Positions 17,418-26,167 of a DNA stretch of 64,000 nucleotides are shown here, piece after piece (position 1 is the stretch's first letter; every line of letters starts with the position of its first letter). The notes below the pieces were generated by a model, which ran no database searches, was not told the DNA's origin, and saw only the letters and a list, made by a program, of their open reading frames with translations. The position numbers and the translations under genes were made by a program. This DNA is from Sporosarcina sp. ACRSL (GTDB lineage Bacteria; Bacillota; Bacilli; Bacillales_A; Planococcaceae): the NCBI RefSeq assembly GCF_022346605.1, contig NZ_JAKRNT010000012.1, positions 62,001 through 126,000 on the forward strand, given 5' to 3'.

Positions 17418-18103
17418 CGTATTTTTCCTCCTCTGACCAAAAGCCATATCCCAAATCCTAATTCCCCCGCAACCATTGGTACGGTAAACAGTACATTTAG
17501 AATAGAAATGACCGTATCTAATTGCGAGAAAAACGAAGTAACGAAATGAATAGCGATATAGCCTATGGAAGCGAGTACTAATAAGACGCTAATGACTTTA
17601 GGTATGTTTGATTTGAATGCTAAATAGCCGATAACCATGAGATGACAGCCGAAAATAATTAAACCTAGGGACCAGATCGATTCAAAGGCCTGTAAAAACA
17701 ACATCATATATGCGGCAGGTTGAGCGATATCAGTACTTCTAGCCAGAAGTAATACAACAAGTAAATTCATTATGGCAATTCCTAATATGGCCGAATAGAC
17801 GAGACGCAGCCAAGCACCGAGCAATGAAAGATTTTTATGAATGGGCGTAAGAAAGATATAAAGGGCCCAAGCGACTACGATGTCGGCAAACAGAATAACA
17901 ATCCAACCAAAGATTCCAGTTGTAAATAAAAAAACGGATGATTGAATGTTATTGAAGGTCGCATTTGCATCTCCTTGTACTACAAGGTTTCCATAGACAA
18001 AGCCATAAGAAAAAGACGCGGCAATTGCCATTATAAGCAGTGACATACCAGCTAGGAAAGCATATTTCCGTCCAAATAATTGTTCTTTTCGTAAGGCAAC
18101 CAT
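17414..18103 (-). CDS. DUF4386 family membrane protein
   Basis: A 229-residue protein with about six hydrophobic helices and a hydrophilic N-terminus (VALRKEQLFGRKYAFLAG). Segments such as LFADIVVAWALYIFL and WSLGLIIFGCHLMVIGYL are characteristic of DUF4386, whose function is unknown. ATG at 18103 after gaggaga. Monocistronic and convergent with the Crp/Fnr gene, sharing the last four bases. Confidence 0.8.
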   Translation of the reverse strand: MVALRKEQLFGRKYAFLAGMSLLIMAIAASFSYGFVYGNLVVQGDANATFNNIQSSVFLFTTGIFGWIVILFADIVVAWALYIFLTPIHKNLSLLGAWLRLVYSAILGIAIMNLLVVLLLARSTDIAQPAAYMMLFLQAFESIWSLGLIIFGCHLMVIGYLAFKSNIPKVISVLLVLASIGYIAIHFVTSFFSQLDTVISILNVLFTVPMVAGELGFGIWLLVRGGKIR

Positions 18104-18196
18104 AAGCGATTCTCCTCATCTTCGTATTAGTCTTTATTGTAGTCAGAAGATAGGAAGGAGTCATTGACTTAAATCAAGAGACGGATTAGCGCAACA

Positions 18197-18234
18197 AAAA
18201 AAGACAAGAGGGACTTAACTGTCCATCTTGTCTA
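18197..18234 (-). terminator. terminator overlapping the end of the AI-2E family gene
   Basis: gacaaga-t-ggac pairs with gtcc-c-tcttgtc followed by seven T on the minus strand. The loop contains the TAA stop codon of the upstream gene, so the hairpin starts inside the coding region. Confidence 0.75.
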
Positions 18235-19249
18235 CTTGGTTCGGAATCGGGTCTTTGTCGGTCACGTCCAGAATATCGAGTAGGAAGACAAAGACTGGAA
18301 TCCCGATGATCAGTCCCCAGACCCCAAAGAAATTTTGTGAAAAAATGAGCACGATGAATGTATAAAAGACCGGCAAATCCGTTTTCGAAGACATCAGTTT
18401 TGGGTTTAAAATATATGCTTCAATCGCATGGATGACCATAATGGCAATAAGAAGGTAAATGACTGTCCAGATTCCTCCGATTGTAAAACCGATAATCGTT
18501 AATGGAATCAAAGAAATGATCACTCCTGCAACCGGGATAAGCCCGAGGAAGAAGATCATGATGGCCAAACCGACGATTTGCGGGTAGCCAAGCACCATTA
18601 AAATAATGACTGACAAAAATGTGTTAACGAGAGCGATGATGAACTGCGCTTCGATCACTTTGCCAAAAGTGCGGGAGAATTTCTTTCCAAAAAACTCGAT
18701 TTCATAATAGAATGGTGCAATTTTACTGTTTTTAAACTTCCCCGTAAATTCAATGAGACGTGGTTTTTCAAGAAGGAAAAACAAACTCAAAATCAAAGCG
18801 ATCAGTACTTGAACACTCACCTTACTAATATCCGAAAATGATTTCAGTAAGAACGTTACACCATTATCGATATAAGCTTTAATCTGTTCGCCGGAGATAA
18901 AAGAGTCAATGAGGCCAAGCAACGGATTTTCTTGTGGGTGCGTAAAGAAATTCGTGATTTGTTTAATTAGCTGGCTAATTTCATAGGAGATGAGCGGTAA
19001 ATATTTAACAAGACCGACCGTCAGAATGCCGACAATCAAAGTATACAGCGAGATGACAATCAGTTTATGATTCAATCGGACATGCCTCTTCGTAAAATCA
19101 ACGAGCCGATTCATCAAAAAGGAAAAAATAAATGTAAGTAATATTAAATTCATCATACTTCTTACGCTATACAGCAGTATGATGATCAACGCGAAAATGA
19201 TAACTCGTTTCACTTCTTTTTTTCGAAATAGCTCAATAACTGCATCCAT
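18215..19249 (-). CDS. AI-2E family transporter (YdbI/PerM-like)
   Basis: A 344-residue polytopic membrane protein. It has the paired N-terminal helices, a central soluble loop, and the typical C-terminal block with FFLGLIPVAGVIISLIPL and the LNPKLMSSKT segment of the AI-2E transporter family. Despite the name, members include sodium/proton exchangers and putative permeases, so the cargo is open. ATG at 19249 after a GAGGGG site. It ends in a terminator that overlaps its last codons. Confidence 0.88.
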   Translation of the reverse strand: MDAVIELFRKKEVKRVIIFALIIILLYSVRSMMNLILLTFIFSFLMNRLVDFTKRHVRLNHKLIVISLYTLIVGILTVGLVKYLPLISYEISQLIKQITNFFTHPQENPLLGLIDSFISGEQIKAYIDNGVTFLLKSFSDISKVSVQVLIALILSLFFLLEKPRLIEFTGKFKNSKIAPFYYEIEFFGKKFSRTFGKVIEAQFIIALVNTFLSVIILMVLGYPQIVGLAIMIFFLGLIPVAGVIISLIPLTIIGFTIGGIWTVIYLLIAIMVIHAIEAYILNPKLMSSKTDLPVFYTFIVLIFSQNFFGVWGLIIGIPVFVFLLDILDVTDKDPIPNQVDKMDS

Positions 19250-19550
19250 ATAAACAAATACCCCTCATACCCAATTTTTATGATTCGACTATATTCCTGT
19301 AAAGTTAGTATCCTCTCGTTTGAGACAGAATACAAACAAGAACTCTTCTACTATCGTACTTTATTTTACACAAGTATGGGAATAGATATACAAGAAATAA
19401 TCTATTATATCTTAGTTTTCCAAAATATGTACATAGTATTCGAAATTAATTGTGATCAATCATGATCATAAACATTGTTATAATAAAGAGTGCCGAAAGT
19501 GAAATTGCTCTATTTCTCGTATATTAGACAGATCAGGAGTTGGAATATAG
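19250..19550. other. AT-rich intergenic region
   Basis: Divergent region between the AI-2E gene and the DUF4317 gene. A TATAAT box is seen at 19479-19484 on the plus strand, without a well-spaced -35 box. No gene; an open frame at 19280 has no ribosome site. Confidence 0.4.
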
Positions 19551-20741
19551 ATGAATAAGAAAGCCATTGCGGACATTCGCAAATATTTTAAGTTGGATAC
19601 AGATCGATTAAGGATTGCTGATATTTACAATGTGTATATTAGGCAGGAGGGCAATGAGATTTATCATGAGGCAAGCCAGCCGTTTTCGTTGTTGGATCGA
19701 GAGCAACAGGAATTATTTTTAACCAATTTTAAAAAAGTATTAGGTGGAAAACTAGATGTGAAGTTGTTTGAAGTGAGGTTTCGCCGTGACGAGGACGAGC
19801 AATCGGACGACCATACACAACGGCTTCTCTACGACGGTCTCCATGCAGATAATGTAGCGGAATGGAAGACAGAAATGCAACGCATCGCGCAAAAGATGGT
19901 GCAGGACGTTCAATACGAAAAGGATGTCGTCATCACTTTTATCCGCGGGACTTATTATAAGCCAACAAAACGGCATAGTGCCGAGGCGGAAGTGGCAGAC
20001 AGGGATGAAGTGTATAAAAACCCATTTATCCTCTGTAGCATGAACAAAACGGAACAGCCAAAATCGTCCCTTGTATTTGATTTCAACGAGAAGGAATTCA
20101 AGTCGAAGGTCAATCTCGATCCGATCATTAATCTCACTTCACCACTGGGCGGTTTTTTATTCCCGTGCTTTACGGACAACGCGGCGGACGTCAATCATGT
20201 CCTGTATGCTGCAGGCAAAGCGAATAAGCCTGATTTCCATTTCATCGAGAATGTGCTCAATGGAGAGGAGATTATGACCGCTGAGGAAGATAAAGTGGTC
20301 TTCGAAGAGATTGTGAAGTCGGTCGTCGGGGATGAGGTGAATACAAAAACCCTTGCGAGCGTCTATGATGAAATTCAGCGCATGATGGAAGTGGATGACG
20401 AGGAAGAGGAAGAAGAAAGCATCCCAACCTTAGATACAAGAGAAGTGACCCGCGTGCTAAGTGCGAGCGGTGTGGAGGATGTAGATACGGAAAAAGTGGA
20501 AAGAGCCTTCCGAAAAGTAATTGATGATGACACGTATGAATTGAAAGCAAGTCACATCGTTCCAAGCTACACATCGAAATCGATCAAGATCCAAACGAAA
20601 GTTGCGAATATCGCCATCAGCCCTCAAGACTTAAGGTTTGTGAGACAAGTTGAAGTGAACGGCAAACGCTGTTTATTGATCGAAGTGGAAGAGGACACGA
20701 TGATTGAAGGGTTTACACTTCTATCGGAAGAGCTGGAGTGA
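19551..20741 (+). CDS. DUF4317 domain-containing protein
   Basis: A 396-residue soluble protein matching DUF4317 from its start (MNKKAIADIRKYFKLDTDRLRI) over its full length; the family is found in Firmicutes and has no known function. It is rich in acidic residues, with a run of Glu/Asp at about residues 280-290. ATG preceded by caggagttgg. Monocistronic, ends in a strong hairpin. Confidence 0.85.
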   Translation: MNKKAIADIRKYFKLDTDRLRIADIYNVYIRQEGNEIYHEASQPFSLLDREQQELFLTNFKKVLGGKLDVKLFEVRFRRDEDEQSDDHTQRLLYDGLHADNVAEWKTEMQRIAQKMVQDVQYEKDVVITFIRGTYYKPTKRHSAEAEVADRDEVYKNPFILCSMNKTEQPKSSLVFDFNEKEFKSKVNLDPIINLTSPLGGFLFPCFTDNAADVNHVLYAAGKANKPDFHFIENVLNGEEIMTAEEDKVVFEEIVKSVVGDEVNTKTLASVYDEIQRMMEVDDEEEEEESIPTLDTREVTRVLSASGVEDVDTEKVERAFRKVIDDDTYELKASHIVPSYTSKSIKIQTKVANIAISPQDLRFVRQVEVNGKRCLLIEVEEDTMIEGFTLLSEELE

Positions 20742-20747
20742 GAGAGA

Positions 20748-20783
20748 AAAAGAGAGAAGCATTAATAGGGCTTCTCTCTTTTT
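20748..20783. terminator. bidirectional terminator
   Basis: aaaaagagagaagc pairs with gcttctctcttttt. It serves the DUF4317 gene and the converging lrgB gene. Confidence 0.85.
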
Positions 20784-20787
20784 CCGC

Positions 20788-21477
20788 CTACAGAAAAATC
20801 CAAGCAACAATCGGTCCAAGAACAGAGCCGATAATTGCACATAGCGCCATTGTGACAGAGCTCATCGAAAAGGCGACTTCGCCGTATTCAGCTGCTTTGG
20901 AAGTCCCGATCGCATGGGATGCACTGCCGAGAGCAATGCCTCTGCCAAGCGGGCTGCGCACTCGCAATAATTTAAAAATCGAAGGCGCAACGATAGCACC
21001 GAAGATTCCTGCAATCATAACACCGACAACTGCAAGCGAAGGATTCCCACCCAATCCTTTAGCGACTTCTATTGCGACAGGTGTGGTAAGGGATTTTGGG
21101 ATGAGGGACATGCTTAATGAATGATTGATTCCGAAGGCTTTCGCTAAGAGAGCAACACTGACCATTCCGGAACTGGCGCCAACGAGCACTCCTCCCCCTA
21201 TAGGCAGTAAGTGATCAAGTAAAAAACGACGTTGCTTATACAAAGGATAAGCAAGTGCTACAACGGATGGACCTAATAGGGAGCTGATCCATTGCCCCCC
21301 TACCATATAGCTTTCATAGGGAATATGAAACACCGACAGGACAATGATAATAATCGTAGTGGAAGTTAGAACAGGTATTAAAAATGGGTAAGAATACCGT
21401 TTATACACTCTAGCCGCTGCAAGATACGCAATGACAGTTAATAGTATCATGGAGAGTGCGAGTGGAGCTTGTTGCAT
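20788..21477 (-). CDS. lrgB: LrgB/CidB family membrane protein
   Basis: A 229-residue membrane protein with the LrgB family hallmarks: GGQWISSLLGPSVVALAYPLYKQR, KSLTTPVAIEVAKGLGGNPSL, and GSASHAIGTSKAAEYGE. LrgB/CidB proteins modulate murein hydrolase export or act as transporters of pyruvate or glycolate-like metabolites. The start overlaps the end of lrgA by 31 bp, so both are translationally coupled. Confidence 0.9.
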   Translation of the reverse strand: MQQAPLALSMILLTVIAYLAAARVYKRYSYPFLIPVLTSTTIIIIVLSVFHIPYESYMVGGQWISSLLGPSVVALAYPLYKQRRFLLDHLLPIGGGVLVGASSGMVSVALLAKAFGINHSLSMSLIPKSLTTPVAIEVAKGLGGNPSLAVVGVMIAGIFGAIVAPSIFKLLRVRSPLGRGIALGSASHAIGTSKAAEYGEVAFSMSSVTMALCAIIGSVLGPIVAWIFL

Positions 21478-21866
21478 TCTTTATCACCCTTTCTCTTCTG
21501 TGCCTTTTTCTCGAAAAATTGACCTGCCATTCCTGTTATGGCAATCGAAATGATCGTACTTACTACAATAGCCAAAACGAACAATGCACCATGAAAAGAA
21601 AGTAATGACGGATAGTTCATAATATCAACTGTTGTCGGAATAAAAAACAACACTAATATACTCAGGACAAATCCTGCTCCTGTTTCAATCCAGTGAACTG
21701 GAATAATTTTGATACATAAACAAATAAAAAGTAATAAAAGTCCGATGATACTGCCTGGAATGATTAAGTTGAAAAAGATTTGAATAACATTCCCGATGTA
21801 GGAAAAGACATATAGAATACAAATTTGTAAAATGATGACGAGGGTTTTCCTGATATGTTGTTCCAT
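21447..21866 (-). CDS. lrgA: LrgA/CidA family holin-like protein
   Basis: A 139-residue four-helix membrane protein of the CidA/LrgA family: IPGSIIGLLLLFICL, WIETGAGFVLSILVLFFIP and FVLAIVVSTIISIAITGM (the last with one residue difference allowed) match the family. These holin-like proteins pair with LrgB. I took the ATG at 21866; AAGGAG is 12 bp upstream, slightly long, and a TTG 10 codons earlier is an alternative. A perfect 24-bp palindrome lies 71-94 bp upstream. Confidence 0.85.
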   Translation of the reverse strand: MEQHIRKTLVIILQICILYVFSYIGNVIQIFFNLIIPGSIIGLLLLFICLCIKIIPVHWIETGAGFVLSILVLFFIPTTVDIMNYPSLLSFHGALFVLAIVVSTIISIAITGMAGQFFEKKAQKRKGDKECNKLHSHSP

Positions 21867-21936
21867 TTGGAAGCAACACTCCTTCTTTCTAAACAAAAAT
21901 TTTCTATCTGCTTTTTAATCAAATGAAACGAAAAAC

Positions 21937-21960
21937 TGGCATCTGGTGCACCAGATGCCA
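21937..21960. promoter_or_regulatory. perfect 24-bp palindrome upstream of lrgA
   Basis: Each arm is tggcatctggtg / caccagatgcca with no spacer. With no loop it is a poor hairpin terminator and a better protein-binding site; its place before lrgAB suggests an operator. No LytR/CidR gene is adjacent. Confidence 0.5.
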
Positions 21961-22108
21961 ACAAAAATATAACATTTGTTTAATTTTATTACAACCTCAG
22001 TTGGTTCCTACACAGAAGATCATGGAACTATGCACGGAATCCATTCATATGTTTACAAACTGCTTAGGAGGGTATATATAGAAGGTAACTAACAACGAGG
22101 TGAGTAAC

Positions 22109-22231
22109 ATGACAAAACAATGGAACTTTATTATCGGAAATAAATTGATCACGATTTATGAAAAGGATAAGCAAGAGGCCGAGAAAAAGGCTCATGCTCT
22201 TTACGAAGAACTTGAGAATAACGGTAGCTAA
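22109..22231 (+). CDS. 40-residue hydrophilic small protein
   Basis: An ATG preceded by gaggtgag starts a 40-codon frame: MTKQWNFIIGNKLITIYEKD, then a highly charged helical half ending in NNGS. A terminator follows the stop by a few bases, so it has the complete layout of a small gene. I do not recognise it. It lies upstream of splB, where B. subtilis has splA, but the sequence is not SplA-like. Confidence 0.6.
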   Translation: MTKQWNFIIGNKLITIYEKDKQEAEKKAHALYEELENNGS

Positions 22232-22265
22232 AAACACCAGCCAAGTGAGAGGCTGGTGTTTTTAA
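22232..22265 (+). terminator. terminator of the 40-residue protein gene
   Basis: aacaccagcc pairs with ggctggtgtt, followed by T residues. It isolates the small gene from splB. Confidence 0.85.
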
Positions 22266-22291
22266 TTTACTGAAGTCTCCTCAATCGGAGT

Positions 22292-22320
22292 TGCAGTAGA
22301 AGAAGAGTCTTTTTCATAAT
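22292..22320 (+). promoter_or_regulatory. possible sigma-G promoter of splB
   Basis: TGCAGT (22292) and CATAATT (from 22315) are 17 bp apart, loosely like the forespore sigma-G consensus (TGAATA / CATACTA). SplB in B. subtilis is made in the forespore under sigma-G; the match here is moderate. Confidence 0.35.
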
Positions 22321-22365
22321 TTCTCATCATTAAGACAAGCTAAGAAAAAAGAGAAAGGTGATCAC

Positions 22366-22407
22366 ATGGATATCCAACATGGATCAGGTCGTGCACAGCA
22401 TGAATAA
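22366..22407 (+). CDS. 13-codon upstream reading frame overlapping splB start
   Basis: The best ribosome site in this leader (aaaggtg) belongs to an ATG at 22366 that encodes MDIQHGSGRAQHE and stops at TAA 22405-22407, two bases past the splB ATG. Ribosomes ending here could restart on splB. No independent function for the peptide is claimed. Confidence 0.35.
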   Translation: MDIQHGSGRAQHE

Positions 22408-23428
22408 ACCCTTCAAACCACAGCTTGTTTATTTTGAACCGAATGCACTGGAATATCCGTTAGGAAAAGAGTTGAAAGAGAAGTTCGAGAAAATGGGGAT
22501 TGAAATTCGATTTACGACTTCACATAATCAAATCCGGGATTTACCCGGAGAGACGGACGCCCAAAAGTATCGAATCGCCAAATCGACGTTGGTCGTCGGG
22601 ATACGGAAGACGTTGAAATTCGATACATCGAAACCTTCTGCAGAGTATGCGATTCCTTTAGCGACAGGTTGCATGGGGCATTGCCATTACTGTTATTTGC
22701 AGACGACTATGGGAAGTAAACCGTATATCCGCACGTACGTAAACGTGGAGGAGATCTTCGAAGCCGCTGACAATTACATTAAAGAACGGGCTCCCGAAAT
22801 CACCAGGTTTGAAGCAGCTTGTACATCTGATATTGTCGGTATTGATCATCTGACCCATTCATTAAAAAGGGCAATTGAACATTTCGGTCAAACGGAACTG
22901 GGCAGGCTTCGGTTCGTCACCAAGTTCCATTACGTGGACCACTTGCTTGACGCAAAGCACAACGGCCACACGCGATTCCGTTTTAGCGTCAATGCAGACT
23001 ATGTCATCAAAAACTTCGAGCCGGGCACCTCTCCTTTGGCGAAGCGCATTGAGGCGGCAGGGAGAGTAGCAAGAGCCGGTTACCCACTTGGCTTCATCGT
23101 GGCCCCTATTTACATCCATGAAGGCTGGGAGGAAGGGTATCGGCATTTATTTGAGCGTCTCGACGAAGAATTGCCGCAGGATGCCCGAGATGACATCACC
23201 TTTGAATTCATCCAGCACCGCTTTACGAAGCCAGCAAAAAGAGTCATCGAGAAGAACTACCCGAAGACCAAACTGGAATTGGATGAAGAGAAGAGACGCT
23301 ACAAGTGGGGGAAATACGGCATTGGCAAATATATTTATCCGAAAAATGAAGAGGATGAGCTTAAGGATCATTTATATAGCTATATGGAGAAGTATTTTCC
23401 GAACGCGAAAATCGAATATTTCACGTGA
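22400..23428 (+). CDS. splB: spore photoproduct lyase
   Basis: A 342-residue radical-SAM enzyme that repairs the thymine dimer 'spore photoproduct' in germinating spores, directly reversing it. The cluster cysteines are Cys91, Cys95 and Cys98 (CMGHCHYC), and the conserved H-donor Cys is Cys141 (EAACTSD), the same numbers as in B. subtilis SplB, which supports the ATG at 22400; a GTG at 22358 would add 14 residues. Long stretches match the family (YLQTTMGSKPYIRTYVNVEE, GFIVAPIYIHEGWEEGYRHL). It shows that the organism forms spores. Confidence 0.96.
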   Translation: MNKPFKPQLVYFEPNALEYPLGKELKEKFEKMGIEIRFTTSHNQIRDLPGETDAQKYRIAKSTLVVGIRKTLKFDTSKPSAEYAIPLATGCMGHCHYCYLQTTMGSKPYIRTYVNVEEIFEAADNYIKERAPEITRFEAACTSDIVGIDHLTHSLKRAIEHFGQTELGRLRFVTKFHYVDHLLDAKHNGHTRFRFSVNADYVIKNFEPGTSPLAKRIEAAGRVARAGYPLGFIVAPIYIHEGWEEGYRHLFERLDEELPQDARDDITFEFIQHRFTKPAKRVIEKNYPKTKLELDEEKRRYKWGKYGIGKYIYPKNEEDELKDHLYSYMEKYFPNAKIEYFT

Positions 23429-23471
23429 AACATTACTGCCTGTATTTACTTTCATCTTTGTTATAATCATG

Positions 23472-23512
23472 GAGTGTCCAAAGCAAAATTATCGCTTTGG
23501 ATACTCTTTTTT
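23472..23512 (+). terminator. terminator of splB
   Basis: gagtgtccaaagc pairs with gctttggatactc (one G-T pair), followed by six T. Confidence 0.85.
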
Positions 23513-23637
23513 ATTTGAAAAAGATGTCTATAAAGAAGTCATTCCTATATCATTCAGACAATGCTCTTCTATTGCATATAGTAGAAATGGTTACTTTCGA
23601 ACGCACCTAAAAAAACAAGAAGTAGAGGTTATGTAGT

Positions 23638-26001
23638 ATGAATGATAAGTTACAACAAAATGCCGATGTGGTTTATCGGCTAGCTGAGAAGAAGGCTGCT
23701 GGCTATTTTACATCACTTTCTGGACAGCTTGCAAACAAGATTTATGCTACTACCTTGACGAACGATATAAAAGATTGGAAACAGAATCATATACATCATT
23801 TTTCATTGTTTTCTCGTGGAAAGGGTAGTTCCGGCTCACGAGACTATCGCAATTACATTCAATGGCTTGATTACACCGGAAAATTGAATCATTACTTGGA
23901 TCGCAGTATTTCTTACATTTTCATGCGTGATTTGGGCAAATCATTGAAATCACCCGAGACACAGAGCCGAATCCGGCATGTCGTTTCAGACTTGAAAAAA
24001 CAACTGCCACTTTCAGCTGGTAAAGATAATACAGGTCTATTCAACATGGCTGGGCTATACCGTTGGGCTCAAAAGGAAGGCGTCGAATCGACAATCATCT
24101 GGTTGATGAACAAACTGAAAACTGTGTCCGCCAATATTCCAAATGGGATGGATGATGAAGAGGCTAAGCGAAAATTGATTAAAATCATTGCTGGAGTAGT
24201 CATGCATCAAGTTGAAGAGATGGACGATATTGAAACGTCCGAAGAACGCACAAGGAAATTGGATGAAGCGATACGATTGGGCTACTCCTACGGTTTAACC
24301 TATCCTTTTATTGATGATCTATTGGATTCGGATGTTTTATCAGATGATGAGAAAAGACAATATTCCGACTTAATACGAACAACTCTCCTTACAGGATCCG
24401 TCCCCGAATTATGGTCGTGGAACGGTGCGAACAAAGAGCTGATTCAATATATTCATTCTGAATTACGTGACGCTTTTTCTTTTATTCACGATCGCCTTCT
24501 ACATGAGACAAAAGAGCAGTTCAACGAGCAATCATATGTGTTTTTTCATTCCCAGGAAGTGGACCGTGAAAAAGATCTTTCAAATGCGAATTACACGAAT
24601 GAAGAGCTTTATATCCCGGTCATATTGAAATCCGCTTCTTCCCGGCTTATCGTCCGTTCTGTGCTGAGTGCCGAAGAGGATGAGGGATTTGACAACCGCA
24701 CGTTCTTCTACGGTATTTACAACCAGCTGGCAGATGATTTCGCAGATATGTTTGACGACTTCGAGGCGGGTGCAGTTACACCGTACACATACTTCTTGAA
24801 ATACCGCGAAACACGCCGGGATCTCATTAATCCTTTTGAGTTGTACTGGACGGTTATAACGAATTTGATTCATAACGTATATGACTCAGATACGAAGACG
24901 CGGGATGTCATCTTAACACGTGCAATCAATGGTCTAAAACGATTCAAAGAGCGTATGGGAGACAAAAAATACAACGAGGTGATGGGGGTATTCACAACCG
25001 AAGATCCGAAATTCGATAGACTCATCCAAAAGATGGTCCGAAAAGCGGACGACGTGGATTTCTTTGATAAACTGCTTCGGGATCATATCGTTTCCAATTT
25101 TAAAGTTGAAAGGGAAGAGCGGGAATCCTTTTTACATACGGTGAAAACCGTTCGAAATGAGATAAATGATTTTCTTTTCATACCCGACAACGATTTTGTC
25201 CCTATGGAAGAGCCAATTATTGAAGCTGCAAATTACAGTTTGCAAGGCGATGGAAAGCGGCTCCGGCCGATTATGACTTCGGTGATGGCCGTTCAAGAAT
25301 GCGGATTGGATAAATCGGCAATCGTGCCGCTACTTAAATCATTAGAATATATGCATACAGCTTCTTTGATTTTCGATGATCTACCGTCCCAAGATGATTC
25401 GTCTATCCGCAGAGGCCGTCCGACGTTGCACCATGTGTACAATTCGGCCATCGCGGAATTAACAGGCCTCTACCTGACCCAAATGGCCGTCCAAGAACAA
25501 GCAACACTCGAACAGTTTGAGGCGAAAGCTGTGCTCCGCCTCATTCAATATTCAGCAGGAAAGACGACGGATATGTGTAAAGGTCAGGCAATGGACTTGA
25601 ATTCCAAAGGCAAACCATTGACATTGGAACAGCTAAATACGATGTGCTTTTACAAAACTGGCATCGCATTCGAAGCTTCTCTCGTCATGCCCGCAATTTT
25701 AGCGGGAAAACAGGAATCTGAACTGGAAGCGTTGAAACGGTTTGCCTATCATGCCGGCATCGCTTTTCAGATCAAAGACGACTTGCTCGACAACGAAGGC
25801 GACGAGGCATCACTCGGAAAGCCAATTGGAAAAGACGCTGAAAATAATAGTTCAACTTTCGTATCAATCCTAGGAGCGGAAGGTGCCCGAAAGGCAATGT
25901 GGGACCATTACTGCACCGCATTCGAAACGCTGCAACAGATGAATCTGAAAACATCCTACTTACAGCATTTCTTGCGCTATATTGTCAACCGGGACAATTG
26001 A
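23638..26001 (+). CDS. two-domain class I isoprenoid synthase (prenyl synthase fused to diverged isoprenoid synthase domain)
   Basis: A 787-residue protein, about 2.5 times the length of an ordinary prenyl diphosphate synthase. The C-terminal ~280 residues are a complete trans-prenyltransferase: GDGKRLRP near 535, first Asp-rich motif DDLPSQDD at ~580-587 followed by RRGRPT, GQAMDL, KTG, and second motif DDLLD at ~714-718 followed by GKPIGKD. The N-terminal ~500 residues are helical and carry DDLLDSD at ~226-232 and DDFADMFDD at ~366-374, with a KSAS stretch before the latter; the spacing (140) is almost that of the C-terminal pair (134). I infer a second isoprenoid-synthase fold, perhaps a terpene cyclase or a degenerate synthase. 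It stands alone after splB. Confidence 0.82.
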   Translation: MNDKLQQNADVVYRLAEKKAAGYFTSLSGQLANKIYATTLTNDIKDWKQNHIHHFSLFSRGKGSSGSRDYRNYIQWLDYTGKLNHYLDRSISYIFMRDLGKSLKSPETQSRIRHVVSDLKKQLPLSAGKDNTGLFNMAGLYRWAQKEGVESTIIWLMNKLKTVSANIPNGMDDEEAKRKLIKIIAGVVMHQVEEMDDIETSEERTRKLDEAIRLGYSYGLTYPFIDDLLDSDVLSDDEKRQYSDLIRTTLLTGSVPELWSWNGANKELIQYIHSELRDAFSFIHDRLLHETKEQFNEQSYVFFHSQEVDREKDLSNANYTNEELYIPVILKSASSRLIVRSVLSAEEDEGFDNRTFFYGIYNQLADDFADMFDDFEAGAVTPYTYFLKYRETRRDLINPFELYWTVITNLIHNVYDSDTKTRDVILTRAINGLKRFKERMGDKKYNEVMGVFTTEDPKFDRLIQKMVRKADDVDFFDKLLRDHIVSNFKVEREERESFLHTVKTVRNEINDFLFIPDNDFVPMEEPIIEAANYSLQGDGKRLRPIMTSVMAVQECGLDKSAIVPLLKSLEYMHTASLIFDDLPSQDDSSIRRGRPTLHHVYNSAIAELTGLYLTQMAVQEQATLEQFEAKAVLRLIQYSAGKTTDMCKGQAMDLNSKGKPLTLEQLNTMCFYKTGIAFEASLVMPAILAGKQESELEALKRFAYHAGIAFQIKDDLLDNEGDEASLGKPIGKDAENNSSTFVSILGAEGARKAMWDHYCTAFETLQQMNLKTSYLQHFLRYIVNRDN

Positions 26002-26167
26002 CGAGTTTTCAGAATCTTTCCGGTGCCTGTGCAACAAACTATTCGGATTATACACTACAATTGTATAAGCGATAGTTTGAAGGGTTGATGTTATGGGAAT
26101 TTCATCACGATAAACTGCATTTTTATTCCCGTTGTTGAATTGTCATAAATGCATCATGCACAGACAC

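Noticed and set aside
19280..19465. 61-residue open frame on the plus strand
   Set aside because: No ribosome site; it lies in an AT-rich divergent promoter region and has no recognisable features.
22358..22399. GTG start giving a 14-residue longer SplB
   Set aside because: The ATG at 22400 reproduces the exact residue numbers and length of the B. subtilis enzyme.
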